Below, piece after piece: positions 36,599 to 45,986 of a stretch of 64,000 nt of DNA. Location: NCBI RefSeq assembly GCF_028657905.1, contig NZ_CP117780.1, forward strand, positions 186,001-250,000. The letters run 5' to 3'. How positions within the stretch are numbered: the stretch's first letter is position 1; every line of letters starts with the position of its first letter. The notes under the pieces are model-generated. The model saw nothing but the letters and a program-made list of their open reading frames with translations. It did not search any database and had not been told where the DNA came from. The DNA comes from Burkholderia sp. FERM BP-3421 (lineage in GTDB: Bacteria > Pseudomonadota > Gammaproteobacteria > Burkholderiales > Burkholderiaceae). Both the position numbers and the translations under genes were made by a program.

Positions 36599-37850
36599 TC
36601 AGGCCGTCGCCGCCTCGACCGCGACATAGTCCGCGATGTTGAAGAACCGAGCTTCGTTCAACAGGTCCGTCCCGGGAAAGCCCTCGGGATGGATGCGGCC
36701 GTAAATCGCGTCGCGCGGGCTCAATCCCGCGAGGCACATCCCGAGCACGAACTCGTCGAACGGCGCCATGAACTGCCGCGACACGCAGTGCATGCCCCAA
36801 ATGAACACCGCCGGCACTTGCTCGGAACGGGTCCAGCGGCCCGGGTCGGCAATCGCGTCGTCCAGCAGGCCCACGGCCCACGGACTGTGCCCGTCCACGA
36901 CGAGGAAGCCGTGCTTCGCGTGCGGCTTCCAGCGCGCGATGAAGTCGATCAGATCGGCGGCCGCGACATAGCCCGGCACGAGCCCTTCGGCATCGCTGAA
37001 CGCGACGCGGAACGCGCGCTTGATCTCGTCGAGCGGAATTCGTCCGACACCGTCAGTTGTCCCGGATAGTAGTGCTCGATGACGCTGCGCAGATTCTTCC
37101 GGTCGACCTGCCGCAGGAGCGTTCAAGGATCGCGTCGGCAGCATCGCCGCGACGCACGTCGAGCCGCCGGTTGTGGACCAGGAACATGAACGTATGCAGC
37201 AGATCGCTCAACCGCGCCGCGCGGCAGACGCCGTCCGGCCCCTTCACGGTCAGACCGCTCGCGGCCACCGCTTCGTCGTAGCGATCGGGCTGCGAAATGT
37301 CGGCGTCGATCACGCGCACCTGCACGCCCGGCACGCTGCCCAGCGCCGACAGCGTATCCGCGGCGCGGCTGCGCGCCGATTCGTTGTAGTCCGCGCCGAC
37401 CACGATGAGCGGATAATCGGCGAGATGCCGGCCGCGCCGCGTCGAATGTATGACGTACTGCGCGAGGCACAGCAGCGCGCTGCCGTCGCCGCAGCCCATG
37501 TCGGAGAGGCCCGCCGGCTGTTGATCGAGCGGCGTCTCGTCGAACAGGCGGCACATGATCTTCGTCGAGATTTCCCTGGACGCCGGGCCCGACCCCGCGC
37601 CGCTCGATGCGTAGACGTTCATCACGCGCTCGACGTCGAGCGGATCGGGGTTCCGAACAGCAATTCGTCGAGCAGCGCGTAGGTGCGCAGGTACGATGCG
37701 GCGAGCCCCGCGTACGGCGCGGCGATCGGCCGATGGATGCGACCGGCTTCGTTGAGCCGCGCGCGCGGCCGCCTGATCCACGTCCGCGACGCCCGTGCTG
37801 CCCATCAGCGCCCACGCCGCGTTCAACACGAAGTGCTCACGAGAAGTTGA
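36599..37850 (-). pseudogene. SAM-dependent methyltransferase gene, multiply frameshifted
   Basis: Consistent coding pieces occur in several frames in order. HFVLNAAWALMGSTG comes first, then AGLAASYLRTYALLDELLFG, and then the long frame with LSDMGCGDGSALLCLAQYV, the SAM-binding glycine motif, VVGADYNESARSRAADTL and VRVIDADISQPDRYDEAV. LLRQVDRKNLRSVIEHYYPG follows, then IPLDEIKRAFRVAFSDAEG, FLVVDGHSPWAVGLLDD and FGT-like C-terminal motifs ending FNIADYVAVEAATA. At least three shifts separate them, near 37670, 37125 and 37045. The organisation resembles methyltransferase parts of polyketide assembly lines rather than housekeeping enzymes. No start codon can be fixed; the 5' end looks truncated. 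Confidence 0.6.
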
Positions 37851-39074
37851 CTGGGAAACGGGGGTGATTCGGCGGCGCAGGCGGCGATATTCGCGGCATG
37901 GCCACTCACGGCATTCGAATTCCGCGATGACCGCCGCGTCGGACGATCCATCGAAAATCCTCGAATTGAAACTCCGACATCATCAATTCATTATTTGGAA
38001 TTAAAATCAAAATCCTTACAATCACATTTCACCAGCTCAGTACGCGCCATACCAAATGCAAATCCCATAAAAATAAATCACCTCCAGATGCCATCCTTTT
38101 CAATAATTGCGCCCAAAGTATTCTGCACAAAGCACATTATGATTCTATTTTCTTAAACAATTTCATGCATCATAAGATGAAAATGAAATTTTCTATCGAA
38201 TCATTAAAATTACACTCTATCAATGCACTTTTATTTTCACCAATAGAACAACAAATCGGCATTTTTGTGATTAACACCAATTCCCGCTATTGACCCGTTA
38301 TCCGATTGAATGACGCGTCCTGGCGGGTCATTAACTTGAGCGGCGCGCCGATGCAATTTCGTTGAGCGCAACGTCGGCGACCTTGTTCCCCGTCAATTCA
38401 CGCGCGCCGCGTCGACCTCGATCACCGACCGATTTCCGTCCAGGTGCCGCGATGTGTCCGCCCAGGTCGGAAACCGCCGCGCGCTCCGCCCAAGAAGCAA
38501 CGCTTGCCTTGCGAAGGAGAAAGCCCGTCGCGACGCCAGCGCCTGCGCGAACCCGAGACGGCGTGTGCGATCGCGTCTGCCCGCGTCCGGGGCGAATGGC
38601 GAGCGCAAAATGTCGGGCATGGGGTCAGGGCGAGACAACCGCGCTCCACCGCGCACGCGCGTCGGCCAGACGCATTGGGGAAGGCCCGGCCCGGATGGTC
38701 GCTACTCCTATGGCACAATCGGCGATATCATGCGTTGCACGCCCCCGAGGGACGGCAAAGCCCCCGGAGCGAATCAGCGCCGCTTGACCGCCGAGGCCAC
38801 GGCGCCAAGGCCGGGTCGGCTTCCCGACGCATGGGCTGTCGTTGACCATGACGCATGCCGGCGCAATTCCGACGGGGGAGCCCGCGCTGCATGTATCCCC
38901 GAGCGGGCCGCGCCCATTGCGCCGCAAGCGGCGCCTGCCGGGCACGATGCTCCCTGCTCGACGCGTCACAGCGTATCGATCACCACTGAGAGAACCTCTA
39001 CATTCCGACATGCCCTGCCCTGCACGGCCTGGATTTGATGTCGCGGTAAGGAAAAATTTTTGTACAAAGGCCTC
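37851..39074. other. Non-coding region with a strongly AT-rich block
   Basis: No supportable gene was found in these 1.2 kb. From about 37930 to 38300 the DNA is extremely AT-rich against a GC-rich genome, a sign of foreign origin or silenced DNA. From 38340 on, GC-rich sequence has open frames on several strands (for example 38454-39038 on plus), but they lack ribosome sites and have Arg/Pro/Ala-rich shadow-like composition. The promoter for the gene at 39075 should lie near its right end. Confidence 0.5.
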
Positions 39075-39731
39075 ATGAAACAAGGGAAACCCAAACTTAC
39101 CCGCCAGGACGCCGAGCGTCTTTTTGCCGGTCTGCCGGGAGAGAACACGAGCAGGCCGAGCAGCCGGCCGGCCAATCCGTTCGACGGCAACCCGTTCGAC
39201 GCGGCCCGGCCCGCGGAAAAGGAAATCAAGCTCTGGAAGGACAACCTCGTCACGCTGCCGATCGCGATCGTGTTGCCCGCCGGCTACGCATCCCTGCCCC
39301 AGCTGCGCGAGGCGATGGCGCGCGCGTGGGGCGTCAGGTGGGTGAGGGAAACGAGCCGCGAGGTCGTCGCGGAGTTTCCCGAAGGATGGAAGGCCATTCG
39401 TCCCGCCACGGGCCCCATTGAACTACGCGACCCGTCGAACGTGGTGCGCGCGGTATACGGCTGGGCCGAGGACGCTGAACTCCGGCTGTTGCCGCGCTAC
39501 CTGGTCGAGACGCAGTCGAACAGTTCGACCGGGATGGGCAGCCTGCTGGTTCGCGATCGCGCCAACGGACAGATCCTCGAGCGCGCCTCGAACTGGTCGT
39601 CATTGACCGGCACCAATCATCCGGACTGGGCCCGGCTGTCGGGGTGGATCAACTTGCACTACCCGCAGCATCAGGATCCGCTGCGCTACTGGGAAGATTG
39701 CGAGCTGAACGTCAGCAAGACCGGCGCCTAG
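39075..39731 (+). CDS. Conserved-looking hypothetical protein
   Basis: This is a 218-residue soluble protein from ATG 39075 (a TTG fifteen bases upstream is in frame). The N-terminal 40 residues are polar and probably disordered (RPSSRPANPFDGNPFD). The core has alternating strands and helices: LVTLPIAIVLPAGYASLPQL, AWGVRWVRETSREVVAEFPE, VVRAVYGWAEDAELRLLPRY and SWSS-type C-terminal motifs (ASNWSSLTGTNHPDWARL, WINLHYPQHQDPLRYW). There is no signal peptide, membrane segment or catalytic motif that I recognise. It stands alone between non-coding DNA and a gene relic. Confidence 0.6.
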   Translation: MKQGKPKLTRQDAERLFAGLPGENTSRPSSRPANPFDGNPFDAARPAEKEIKLWKDNLVTLPIAIVLPAGYASLPQLREAMARAWGVRWVRETSREVVAEFPEGWKAIRPATGPIELRDPSNVVRAVYGWAEDAELRLLPRYLVETQSNSSTGMGSLLVRDRANGQILERASNWSSLTGTNHPDWARLSGWINLHYPQHQDPLRYWEDCELNVSKTGA

Positions 39732-39810
39732 CCCGGGAAATAGCTCGCCCGCGCTGCGGCCGAATCGCCGCCGGACCCGGGTCGAATCCGGCGCTCGGTT
39801 CCAGCGGTGA

Positions 39811-40075
39811 CGCTGGCCGCTCATGGTCGACAACCGCGACAGCGGCACGCATTCCGATTGCGGGTTGCCGACGCGCCATGACGCGAACGCGAATCATTCG
39901 GCGCTCAATCCCGGCGTGTCGTCGAGCGACAGTGCGACCTACCCGCCGCGCGGCGCATCGCACGCCTGCGTGTCGTGCAGCGTCACGTCGCGCTCGTTGA
40001 ACCGGCCGGCACGATTGAGCGGGTACAACGCATCGCGCCGGCCGAGCCGGTTCTGTTGCGGATCCGGACGAATGG
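39811..40075 (-). pseudogene. Diverged relic of the outer-membrane barrel gene's 3' end
   Basis: This stretch aligns along its length with about 40865-41120, the 3' part of the intact barrel gene one kilobase away. Shared runs include ctcatg-tcga-aaccgcgacagc, attccgattgcgg-ttgccgacg, ccgccgcgcggcgcatcg and tacaacgcat-gcgccggccga. It has many substitutions and an indel-disturbed frame, with no start or stop context of its own. It is therefore a decayed duplicate, lying on the other side of the cytochrome b561 gene. Confidence 0.75.
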
Positions 40076-40199
40076 GCGTGCGTCGCGCCAGGCACGCGCA
40101 TATCGCCGCGTGGACACCGTTTCGGCATGCTCACTTTCAGAGCGCGCCGCAAGCGGCTCAACCGAGATTCGCCCAACGACAACCGGGATTCGTCCCGGC

Positions 40200-40781
40200 T
40201 CAACCCCGCGACCCAATCACCGACATCATATTTCTCAGCGTATTGTCGCGTTTGACGAAATGGTGCCACAAGGCAGCACTCACGTGTATTGTCAGAAGTC
40301 CATAGAAAATACACGCCAGCGCCACATGAACGCGAATCAACTGGCGGACGAGGTCGGCATCCTGCTTGACCAGAATTGGCAATTCATAACCCAGCAGCGG
40401 CACCGGAATCGCCATGCCCTTCGCGTTGACTATCGCCCATCCGATCAACGGCTGAGCGATCATGAAGATGTAAATCACAATATAGACCGCGCATGCAAAA
40501 TATCGACCGATATCAAATTTTCCCGATGCAACAGGCTTTGCGACACGGCGTCTTGCAAGGATGCGAGGCACGATCAAGGCGAATCCTGCCATGCCCGCCG
40601 CTACGTGCAACACCATGATGGGATACGCCACCATTGATGGCGCGCCTTGACTCCATCTGAAATATTCCCCGGAAAGCGCGACCATCAATAGCAATATCGC
40701 ATTTATCCAATGGATTAATACAAAATACCCCCTGCGCGGCCCGACCTCGATCGCCAACGCCCCACCTCTCATCGCATCCAT
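40200..40781 (-). CDS. Cytochrome b561-family membrane protein
   Basis: This 193-residue protein has four predicted membrane helices and paired histidines suited to two b-type haems: FVLIHWINAILLLMVALSG (His24), IMVLHVAAGMAGFALIVP, RVHVALACIFYGLLTIHV and ALWHHF. The pattern matches YodB/YceJ-type cytochrome b561, which moves electrons between quinol and a periplasmic partner or oxygen species. The gene is separated from its neighbours by 67 bp or more on each side and appears monocistronic. It lies between the barrel gene and that gene's relic, so the rearrangement that made the duplicate spans it. Confidence 0.85.
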   Translation of the reverse strand: MDAMRGGALAIEVGPRRGYFVLIHWINAILLLMVALSGEYFRWSQGAPSMVAYPIMVLHVAAGMAGFALIVPRILARRRVAKPVASGKFDIGRYFACAVYIVIYIFMIAQPLIGWAIVNAKGMAIPVPLLGYELPILVKQDADLVRQLIRVHVALACIFYGLLTIHVSAALWHHFVKRDNTLRNMMSVIGSRG

Positions 40782-40848
40782 TGTAATTTTCCCGCAAGCG
40801 CCACAAAATATTAAATTCGAATATCCAACAGGCTTGTAAAGCGTATTT

Positions 40849-42204
40849 TCAATACCAGTAGTAACGCAGGCCGCTCATGATCGAGAACCGCGACAGCTGC
40901 ACGAATTCCGATTGCGGATTGCCGACGTTCCATTGCGCGAACGCGAACCATTCGGTGCTCAACCCCAGCTTGTAGTTGAGCGACAGCGCGACATTCCCGC
41001 CGCGCGGCGCATCGAACGCCTGCGTGTAGCGCAGCGTCACGTCGAGCTTGTTGAACAGGTCGGTGCGGTTGAGCTGGTACAACGCATAGCGCCGGCCGAA
41101 CAGGTTCTGCTGCAGATTGAGCGCCTGCCCGAGCAGGCCCGCCGCGGCGGGATTACCCGTCGCGAGCGCGGCGTTGCCCGCGCGGATCGCCTGCTGGTAC
41201 GCCTGCCGCTCGCCGCTCGTATAGCCGTCGCCGTTGTAGAGCAGCTCCAGCGTCTGCGTCCACCCGGAGGCGAGCGTATAGCTCGCGCCGAGCAGCGCGC
41301 TCGCCCGCACCCCACCCGCCCCGGTCTGGTTCTGCACGAATCCCCAGCCGCCCGGCGCGCCCGGTTGCGGGACGGCGAACAGCGCATTGTTGCCCTGTCC
41401 GAGCGAACCGTCCGCGTAAAGCAGCAGCGCATTCGATGCCGTCCACGTGCCATACGCGCCGAGCCGGTTCACGCCGTTGTCGCGATGCGAGACCAGCACG
41501 CTCGCCTGCGCCGCCTCGCCCGTCCAGTTCAGTTTCAGCGCGCCGACCGGCGAGAAATACGGCTTCGCCGCATCGCGCGTGTCGACGTGGAAATTGCGGA
41601 TGCCTTCGATGCTCCAGGCCGGCGCGAGCTGTGCCGTCACCCTCACGAAATCCCGGCCCAGCAATTCCCGCACGGGATCGGTCTTGCCGGTTTCGGCGAA
41701 GAACGGATTGCTCGGCGACAGCAGGATCGCGCTGCCCCACAGCAGCACGCCGCGCCCGGCCTCCGCGTTGACCGAACCCGACACGCGGCACGACAGGCGC
41801 CCCTCGTTCAGATAGGCCTCGGCGGACCCATAGCCGGCCGACGCGGGCGTCCCGCTCTGCCATACGAAGAACCCGCGCGGCTTCAGCTGCAGGAAGCACG
41901 GCTTGGCCTTGAAGGTCAGGTCCAGGCGCGGATCGATCTCGGCCCGGCTCTCCGAGATGGCCGCGACGCGGTTGCCCGGATTGACGAGCGACGCGTGGTT
42001 CAGCACGGTTTGCGTGCCGTAGCCGAGCACCTGCAGATTGGACTGGAACGACAGCCAGTCCGCCGCGCCGCCGCCGCTGTCGCCGTCGGCCCGGGCGGGG
42101 GCCGCCGCGCCCAATGCGAGCAGCCACGCGGCGGCCAGCAGGCCGCGCGCCGCGCGCCCCGGCCCGCGCCGGAGCCGCCTCAACCCGGACGGATGCATGG
42201 TCAA
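40849..42204 (-). CDS. Predicted outer-membrane beta-barrel protein of the PKS/ABC operon
   Basis: The 451-residue exported protein has an Arg-rich N-region and signal peptide (LLAAAWLLALGAAAPARA). The mature part is a succession of amphipathic strands: ADWLSFQSNLQVLGYG, LDLTFKAKPCFLQLKPRGF, FVRVTAQLAPAWSIEGIRNF and LYNGDGYTSG. It ends in strands with the aromatic terminus GLRYYWY expected of barrel proteins. A NPFFAETGKTDPVRELLGRDF loop is characteristic, but I cannot assign a named family with certainty (DUF1302-like is possible). It is the last gene of the operon, 15 bp after the LolA-like gene, and would be the outer-membrane end of the export route. Confidence 0.7.
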   Translation of the reverse strand: MTMHPSGLRRLRRGPGRAARGLLAAAWLLALGAAAPARADGDSGGGAADWLSFQSNLQVLGYGTQTVLNHASLVNPGNRVAAISESRAEIDPRLDLTFKAKPCFLQLKPRGFFVWQSGTPASAGYGSAEAYLNEGRLSCRVSGSVNAEAGRGVLLWGSAILLSPSNPFFAETGKTDPVRELLGRDFVRVTAQLAPAWSIEGIRNFHVDTRDAAKPYFSPVGALKLNWTGEAAQASVLVSHRDNGVNRLGAYGTWTASNALLLYADGSLGQGNNALFAVPQPGAPGGWGFVQNQTGAGGVRASALLGASYTLASGWTQTLELLYNGDGYTSGERQAYQQAIRAGNAALATGNPAAAGLLGQALNLQQNLFGRRYALYQLNRTDLFNKLDVTLRYTQAFDAPRGGNVALSLNYKLGLSTEWFAFAQWNVGNPQSEFVQLSRFSIMSGLRYYWY

Positions 42205-42219
42205 ACCCGACCTCCGCCG

Positions 42220-42984
42220 TCAGGGCCGATTGAGCGCATCGATGCTGAAGGTATCCGCGTCGAACCGCTTCGTCCTGACCTCGCGATACTGCAGCACCGA
42301 GTAATTCGACTTCTCGATCGTGTCCTGGATGGTCATCTTGCTGACGAAGGTCTGGGGCTTGCCGTCGATGTCGAGCCGATTGTCCATTTCGAACGCGGCG
42401 GTCTTGAAGAGCTTGCCGGACACGGTGTAGAACTCCGCCTTCAGCGGCACGAGCCGCGCGACGGACACGTAGTAGACGATCCGGTCGTAGGTGACGAACT
42501 TGCTTTTCGCGACCAGGTTGATCACATAGGCGTCCTCGCCGTTCACCTGCTCGGTGCGCAGGATCGTCGCGTCGTAGTCCTTCGCGTAATTGGTCGACGC
42601 GATGTCGCCGTTCGATGCGGGGCCGACCATCTTCTGCCGCGCGGAGATCGACACCGGCTTGGTCAGGCTGGGCTTGCCGAACCACATGCTGCGGCCGTTC
42701 TGCAGCAGCCGGCTGCCCGCATCGCGCGGCGGGTAGGTCGATTCCGCGAGGCTGTCGTCGTCGCTCGCGCGCACCGCGTAGCTGCGCTTGTCGATCGGGC
42801 TGCCGCCGTCCTGGCCGGTGATGTCGAGCTGCCACTCGACGCCGCTCAGGCCGCCGCCGCGCGCGCGATCGCTCGCCGCGACGATGCGGGTGGCGTCCTG
42901 CGCCGCCGGCGGCGTGGCCGCGAGCGCTGCGTGGACGACGATCAGCGAGGCCGCGAGGGCGACCCAGTGTTTCAGACCTTGCAT
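42220..42984 (-). CDS. Periplasmic LolA-like (outer-membrane lipoprotein-sorting) protein
   Basis: This 254-residue exported protein has a signal peptide of about 22 residues (WVALAASLIVVHAALA). The mature sequence has the half-barrel strand pattern of the lipoprotein-sorting protein superfamily: YAVRASDDDSLAESTYPP, GSRLLQNGRSMWFGKPSL, DAYVINLVAKSKFVTYDRIV and YYVSVARLVPLKAEFYTVSG. Such proteins carry hydrophobic cargo through the periplasm. No lipobox Cys is present. It lies 40 bp after the FtsX-type permease gene and 15 bp before the barrel gene, so it probably shuttles the operon's product between the two membranes. Confidence 0.78.
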   Translation of the reverse strand: MQGLKHWVALAASLIVVHAALAATPPAAQDATRIVAASDRARGGGLSGVEWQLDITGQDGGSPIDKRSYAVRASDDDSLAESTYPPRDAGSRLLQNGRSMWFGKPSLTKPVSISARQKMVGPASNGDIASTNYAKDYDATILRTEQVNGEDAYVINLVAKSKFVTYDRIVYYVSVARLVPLKAEFYTVSGKLFKTAAFEMDNRLDIDGKPQTFVSKMTIQDTIEKSNYSVLQYREVRTKRFDADTFSIDALNRP

Positions 42985-43024
42985 GATGAATCCTCGAAAG
43001 TAAGCGATGAGCGTGAATGACCGG

Positions 43025-44254
43025 TCAGACGAAACTGAGCGCGTCGACGATCTCGACCCGCGTCGCGCGATACGCCGGGTACGCGGCGCACAGCACGGCG
43101 AAGCCCATCACGACGAGCGCGATCAGCGCCATGCGCAGCCAGTCCAGGTCGATCTGCAGCAGCACCTGCTGCGACGAATTGGGCGGCACATAGCCGATCT
43201 GCGCGGCATTGAGCGCGGCCGCGACGACGAGCGTGACGACGAGCCCCAGCAGTGCGCCGAGCAGCGCGATCCAGAAGCCCTCGAGCGCGAACAGCCTGAC
43301 CACGCCGCCGTGGCTCAGGCCCAGCGCGCGCAGCGTGCCGATCTCGCGCGTGCGCTCGACCACCGCCATCGACATGGTGTTCGCCACGCTCATCGCGGAG
43401 ATCACCAGCACGATGCTGGCGATGAACGAGAAAATCATGTCGAACAGCCCCTTCACCTGGGTATAGAAGCTCGACAGCTCCTGCCAGGTCCGGATCTCGA
43501 CGTCGAAGCCGGCGGCCCGCAGGCTGGCTTCCAGGTCCGTGCGCGCCTGCGCGGTCAGTTCGGCGCGATCGAGCAACACGACGAAGCGCTCGACCGCGTC
43601 GGTGTTCATCAGCGACTGGGCGAGCGCGAGCGGCACCAGCACGTACTTGTCGTTGGTGCCCGCGCTGCCGGTATTGAAGACGTCGGACACTTCCGCGTCC
43701 ACCGCATTCGCCTGGCCGTCGAAGGTCGACGCGAGCAGGCTGAACACCTCGTCCTTCTTCAGGTTCAGCAGCTTCGCCAGATCCTCCGACACCGCGACGC
43801 CGTTTTCGCGGTGCGCGTTGAGCCGCCCGCTGGCGTCGCCCGGGCTCGCGGCGCCCAGCGCGTCGTTGTGCGCGGGCACGATGCCCTCGCCGATGAAGAT
43901 GGTCGACGCCTGGCCGTTCGACGCCAGCCCGTCGAGGCTCAGGCGCGGCGACACGAGCTTCACGCCCGGCTCGCGGTAGATGATCGACTCGACCTTGCGG
44001 GTCTCCTGCGGCGAGAACAGGTAGCGCTTCGGCTTGAGCTTGCCCTCCAGCATGAAGCCGCGCTTGAAGATGGTCAGGTGCCCGAGCCGCTCGCCCATCA
44101 CCGCCTGCTGCTCCAGCCCCGCGTAGACGTTCGCGATATAGCCGCTGAACAGGTTGATCGCCGCGAGCCCGAACGCGATCGCGATCAGCGTGACGACGCT
44201 GCGGCGACGGTTTCTGAACGCGTTCTTGAGCGCCAGTACAAAGGAATGCATCAC
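43025..44254 (-). CDS. FtsX/LolC/MacB-type ABC transporter permease
   Basis: The 409-residue permease has the four-helix FtsX/MacB layout. An N-terminal helix lies after KNAFRNRRRSVVTLIAIAFG, followed by a periplasmic domain of about 200 residues (IIYREPGVKLVSPRLSLDG, DKYVLVPLALAQSL). Three C-terminal helices include FSFIASIVLVISAMSVANTM and LLGALLGLVVTLVVAAAL. The cytoplasmic coupling segment VVERTREIGTLRALGLS is typical. These transporters work by mechanotransmission and often extract lipids or lipoproteins from the inner membrane. ATGA overlap with the ATPase gene shows they form one transporter. Confidence 0.88.
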   Translation of the reverse strand: MMHSFVLALKNAFRNRRRSVVTLIAIAFGLAAINLFSGYIANVYAGLEQQAVMGERLGHLTIFKRGFMLEGKLKPKRYLFSPQETRKVESIIYREPGVKLVSPRLSLDGLASNGQASTIFIGEGIVPAHNDALGAASPGDASGRLNAHRENGVAVSEDLAKLLNLKKDEVFSLLASTFDGQANAVDAEVSDVFNTGSAGTNDKYVLVPLALAQSLMNTDAVERFVVLLDRAELTAQARTDLEASLRAAGFDVEIRTWQELSSFYTQVKGLFDMIFSFIASIVLVISAMSVANTMSMAVVERTREIGTLRALGLSHGGVVRLFALEGFWIALLGALLGLVVTLVVAAALNAAQIGYVPPNSSQQVLLQIDLDWLRMALIALVVMGFAVLCAAYPAYRATRVEIVDALSFV

Positions 44255-44976
44255 AGCTCACCTCGATCGAGAAGCTGGCCGTCGCACAGGGTCAGGCAAC
44301 GGTCCATATAGCCCAGCGCACGTTCGTCGTGCGTCGAGAACACGAAGGTCACGCCGTGACCGCGATTGAGCCGCTGGAACAACTGCATCGCGGCGCGGGT
44401 GTTCTGGCTGTCGAGACTCGCCGTCGGCTCGTCGGCGATCACCAGCTGCGGCTCGGCGATCAGCGCGCGCGCGATCGCCACCCGTTGCCGCTGGCCGCCG
44501 CTCATCTGGTCGGGGCGCTTGCGGATCTGCTGGGCCAGCCCGACCTCGCCGAGCAGCGCCTCCGCCCGCTCGCGCTCGGCCGGCGTCGGCTGGCCGTTGA
44601 GGCGCAGCGGCAGCAGCACGTTGTCGAGCGCGTCGAGCACCGGGATCAGGTTGTAGCTCTGGAACACGAAGCCGATCGCGCGGCGGCGACGCGCCGCGTA
44701 CTCGGCCGGGGTCAACGGGGTGGTCGATTCGCCGAGCAGTTCGAGCTCGCCTTGCGACGGCCGGTCGAGCAGGCCAATCAGGTTCAGCAGCGTGGTCTTG
44801 CCGCTGCCCGACGGCCCGACGATCGCCAGCATCTCGCCCTTCCTGACCGTCAGGTCGATGTGGCTGAGCGCCGCGACGTCGCGATACTGCTTGCTCACGC
44901 CGATCAGGCGCGCGATCGGCGCGTCGTCCGGCGCACGCGCGCCGGGCGAGGACAGGTCATGCCATGCGGTTTTCAT
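44251..44976 (-). CDS. LolD/MacB-type ABC transporter ATPase
   Basis: This 241-residue ATPase has Walker A IVGPSGSGKTTLLNLIG, Q-loop FVFQSYNLIPVLDALDN, signature MSGGQRQRVAIARAL, Walker B LVIADEPTASLD and H-loop FVFSTHDERAL. It falls in the LolD/MacB/FtsE branch that pairs with FtsX-type permeases. Start ATG 44976 overlaps the MECR-like gene stop, and the stop overlaps the permease start (both ATGA), so biosynthetic and transport genes are translated as one chain. This supports shared function: moving the operon's lipid-like product. Confidence 0.9.
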   Translation of the reverse strand: MKTAWHDLSSPGARAPDDAPIARLIGVSKQYRDVAALSHIDLTVRKGEMLAIVGPSGSGKTTLLNLIGLLDRPSQGELELLGESTTPLTPAEYAARRRRAIGFVFQSYNLIPVLDALDNVLLPLRLNGQPTPAERERAEALLGEVGLAQQIRKRPDQMSGGQRQRVAIARALIAEPQLVIADEPTASLDSQNTRAAMQLFQRLNRGHGVTFVFSTHDERALGYMDRCLTLCDGQLLDRGEL

Positions 44977-45986
44977 GAGGTCACCAAGGAAGCGGCGGGA
45001 ACAGGGCCGTTCGGCAGCAGGAACACCCTGCCCTGCCGTCCGGGTTCGTCGGCATGACGCAGCGCCTGCGCGATGGCGTCCAACGGATAGGCGGCCGCGA
45101 TTTCCGTGCGCAGCACGCCGGCGCTCAGGAGCGCGACCGCTTCGCCAAGCAGTGCGTCGCGCTGCGCATGCGTCATGCGCGACAGCCGCTGCGTGAGCCA
45201 GAAGCCCTTGAGCGTCATGCCGTGAAAGATCAGCGCCTCGCTCGCGAGCCGCACCGGCTGGCCCGACAGCATCCCGTAGTTGACGATCGTCGCGCCGGGT
45301 TCGAGCAGCTCGGCGAGCCGCATCACGCCGTCGCCGCCGACCGCGTCGAGCGCGAGCGGCGCGGCGTCGCCGCCCATCGCGGCCCGCGCGCGCCGCGCCA
45401 GCTCCGGGCCGTCTTCGACGGCGGCGTCGCCGCCGGCGGCGAGCACCTGGGCGACGGCCTCCGGCCGCCGCACGATGTTGAGCGTGCGCAGGCCGTCCTG
45501 CCGGGCCACCTGCATCACGGCCCGTCCGACGCTCGACAGCGGCGCGTTCTGGACCAGCCATGCGCCGCGCGCGAGCGGCAGATGGCGCCGCACCAGTTCG
45601 AGCGCGGTGCACGCGCTCACCTTGAGCGACGCCAGCTGCAGCACGTCCAGTCCGGGCGCGACCTTGTGCACGAGCGACGCGGGGATGCGGCGGCGTTGGC
45701 ACCAGTTATCGTTGCCGACCAGGATCACCCGGTCGCCCACCGCGACCTCGCGCACCGACGCGCCGCATGCCGCCACGCGTCCGACGGCCTCGAGGCCGAG
45801 CGTCGCGGGCAGCTTCGGCAATTCGCCGTAGCGGCCGGCCAGCCGGGCCAGGTCGGCCGGGTTCACCGCGCAGGCCTCGACGTCGACCAGCACGTCCCAG
45901 GCGGACGGCGGGCCGGGATCGTCGACCTCGCAGCAGCGGGCCGCCTGCGCGGGGCGGCCGAAGGCATCGAAGCGGATCTGTTTCAA
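44973..45986 (-). CDS. MECR/ETR-type trans-2-enoyl thioester reductase (MDR superfamily)
   Basis: This 337-residue medium-chain reductase lacks structural zinc. The sequence resembles mitochondrial enoyl reductases (MECR/Etr1): CAVNPADLARLAGRYG, LPATLGLEAVGRV, LASLKVSACTALELV, WLVQNAPLSSVGRAVMQVAR (nucleotide-binding), LALDAVGGDG, then YGMLSGQPVRL and ALIFHGMTLKGFWLTQ. Start TTG 45986 overlaps the oxoamine synthase stop (TTGA); no ATG is available. Such enzymes reduce the C2-C3 double bond of enoyl thioesters with NADPH. Because the ER domain in the adjacent PKS lacks a recognisable NADPH-binding glycine motif, I infer that this protein acts in trans on the PKS chain. Confidence 0.8.
   Translation of the reverse strand: MKQIRFDAFGRPAQAARCCEVDDPGPPSAWDVLVDVEACAVNPADLARLAGRYGELPKLPATLGLEAVGRVAACGASVREVAVGDRVILVGNDNWCQRRRIPASLVHKVAPGLDVLQLASLKVSACTALELVRRHLPLARGAWLVQNAPLSSVGRAVMQVARQDGLRTLNIVRRPEAVAQVLAAGGDAAVEDGPELARRARAAMGGDAAPLALDAVGGDGVMRLAELLEPGATIVNYGMLSGQPVRLASEALIFHGMTLKGFWLTQRLSRMTHAQRDALLGEAVALLSAGVLRTEIAAAYPLDAIAQALRHADEPGRQGRVFLLPNGPVPAASLVTS

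Noticed and set aside
38454..39038. A 194-codon plus-strand frame
   Set aside because: Arg/Pro/Ala-rich composition typical of non-coding high-GC sequence, no start context, and competing frames on other strands.
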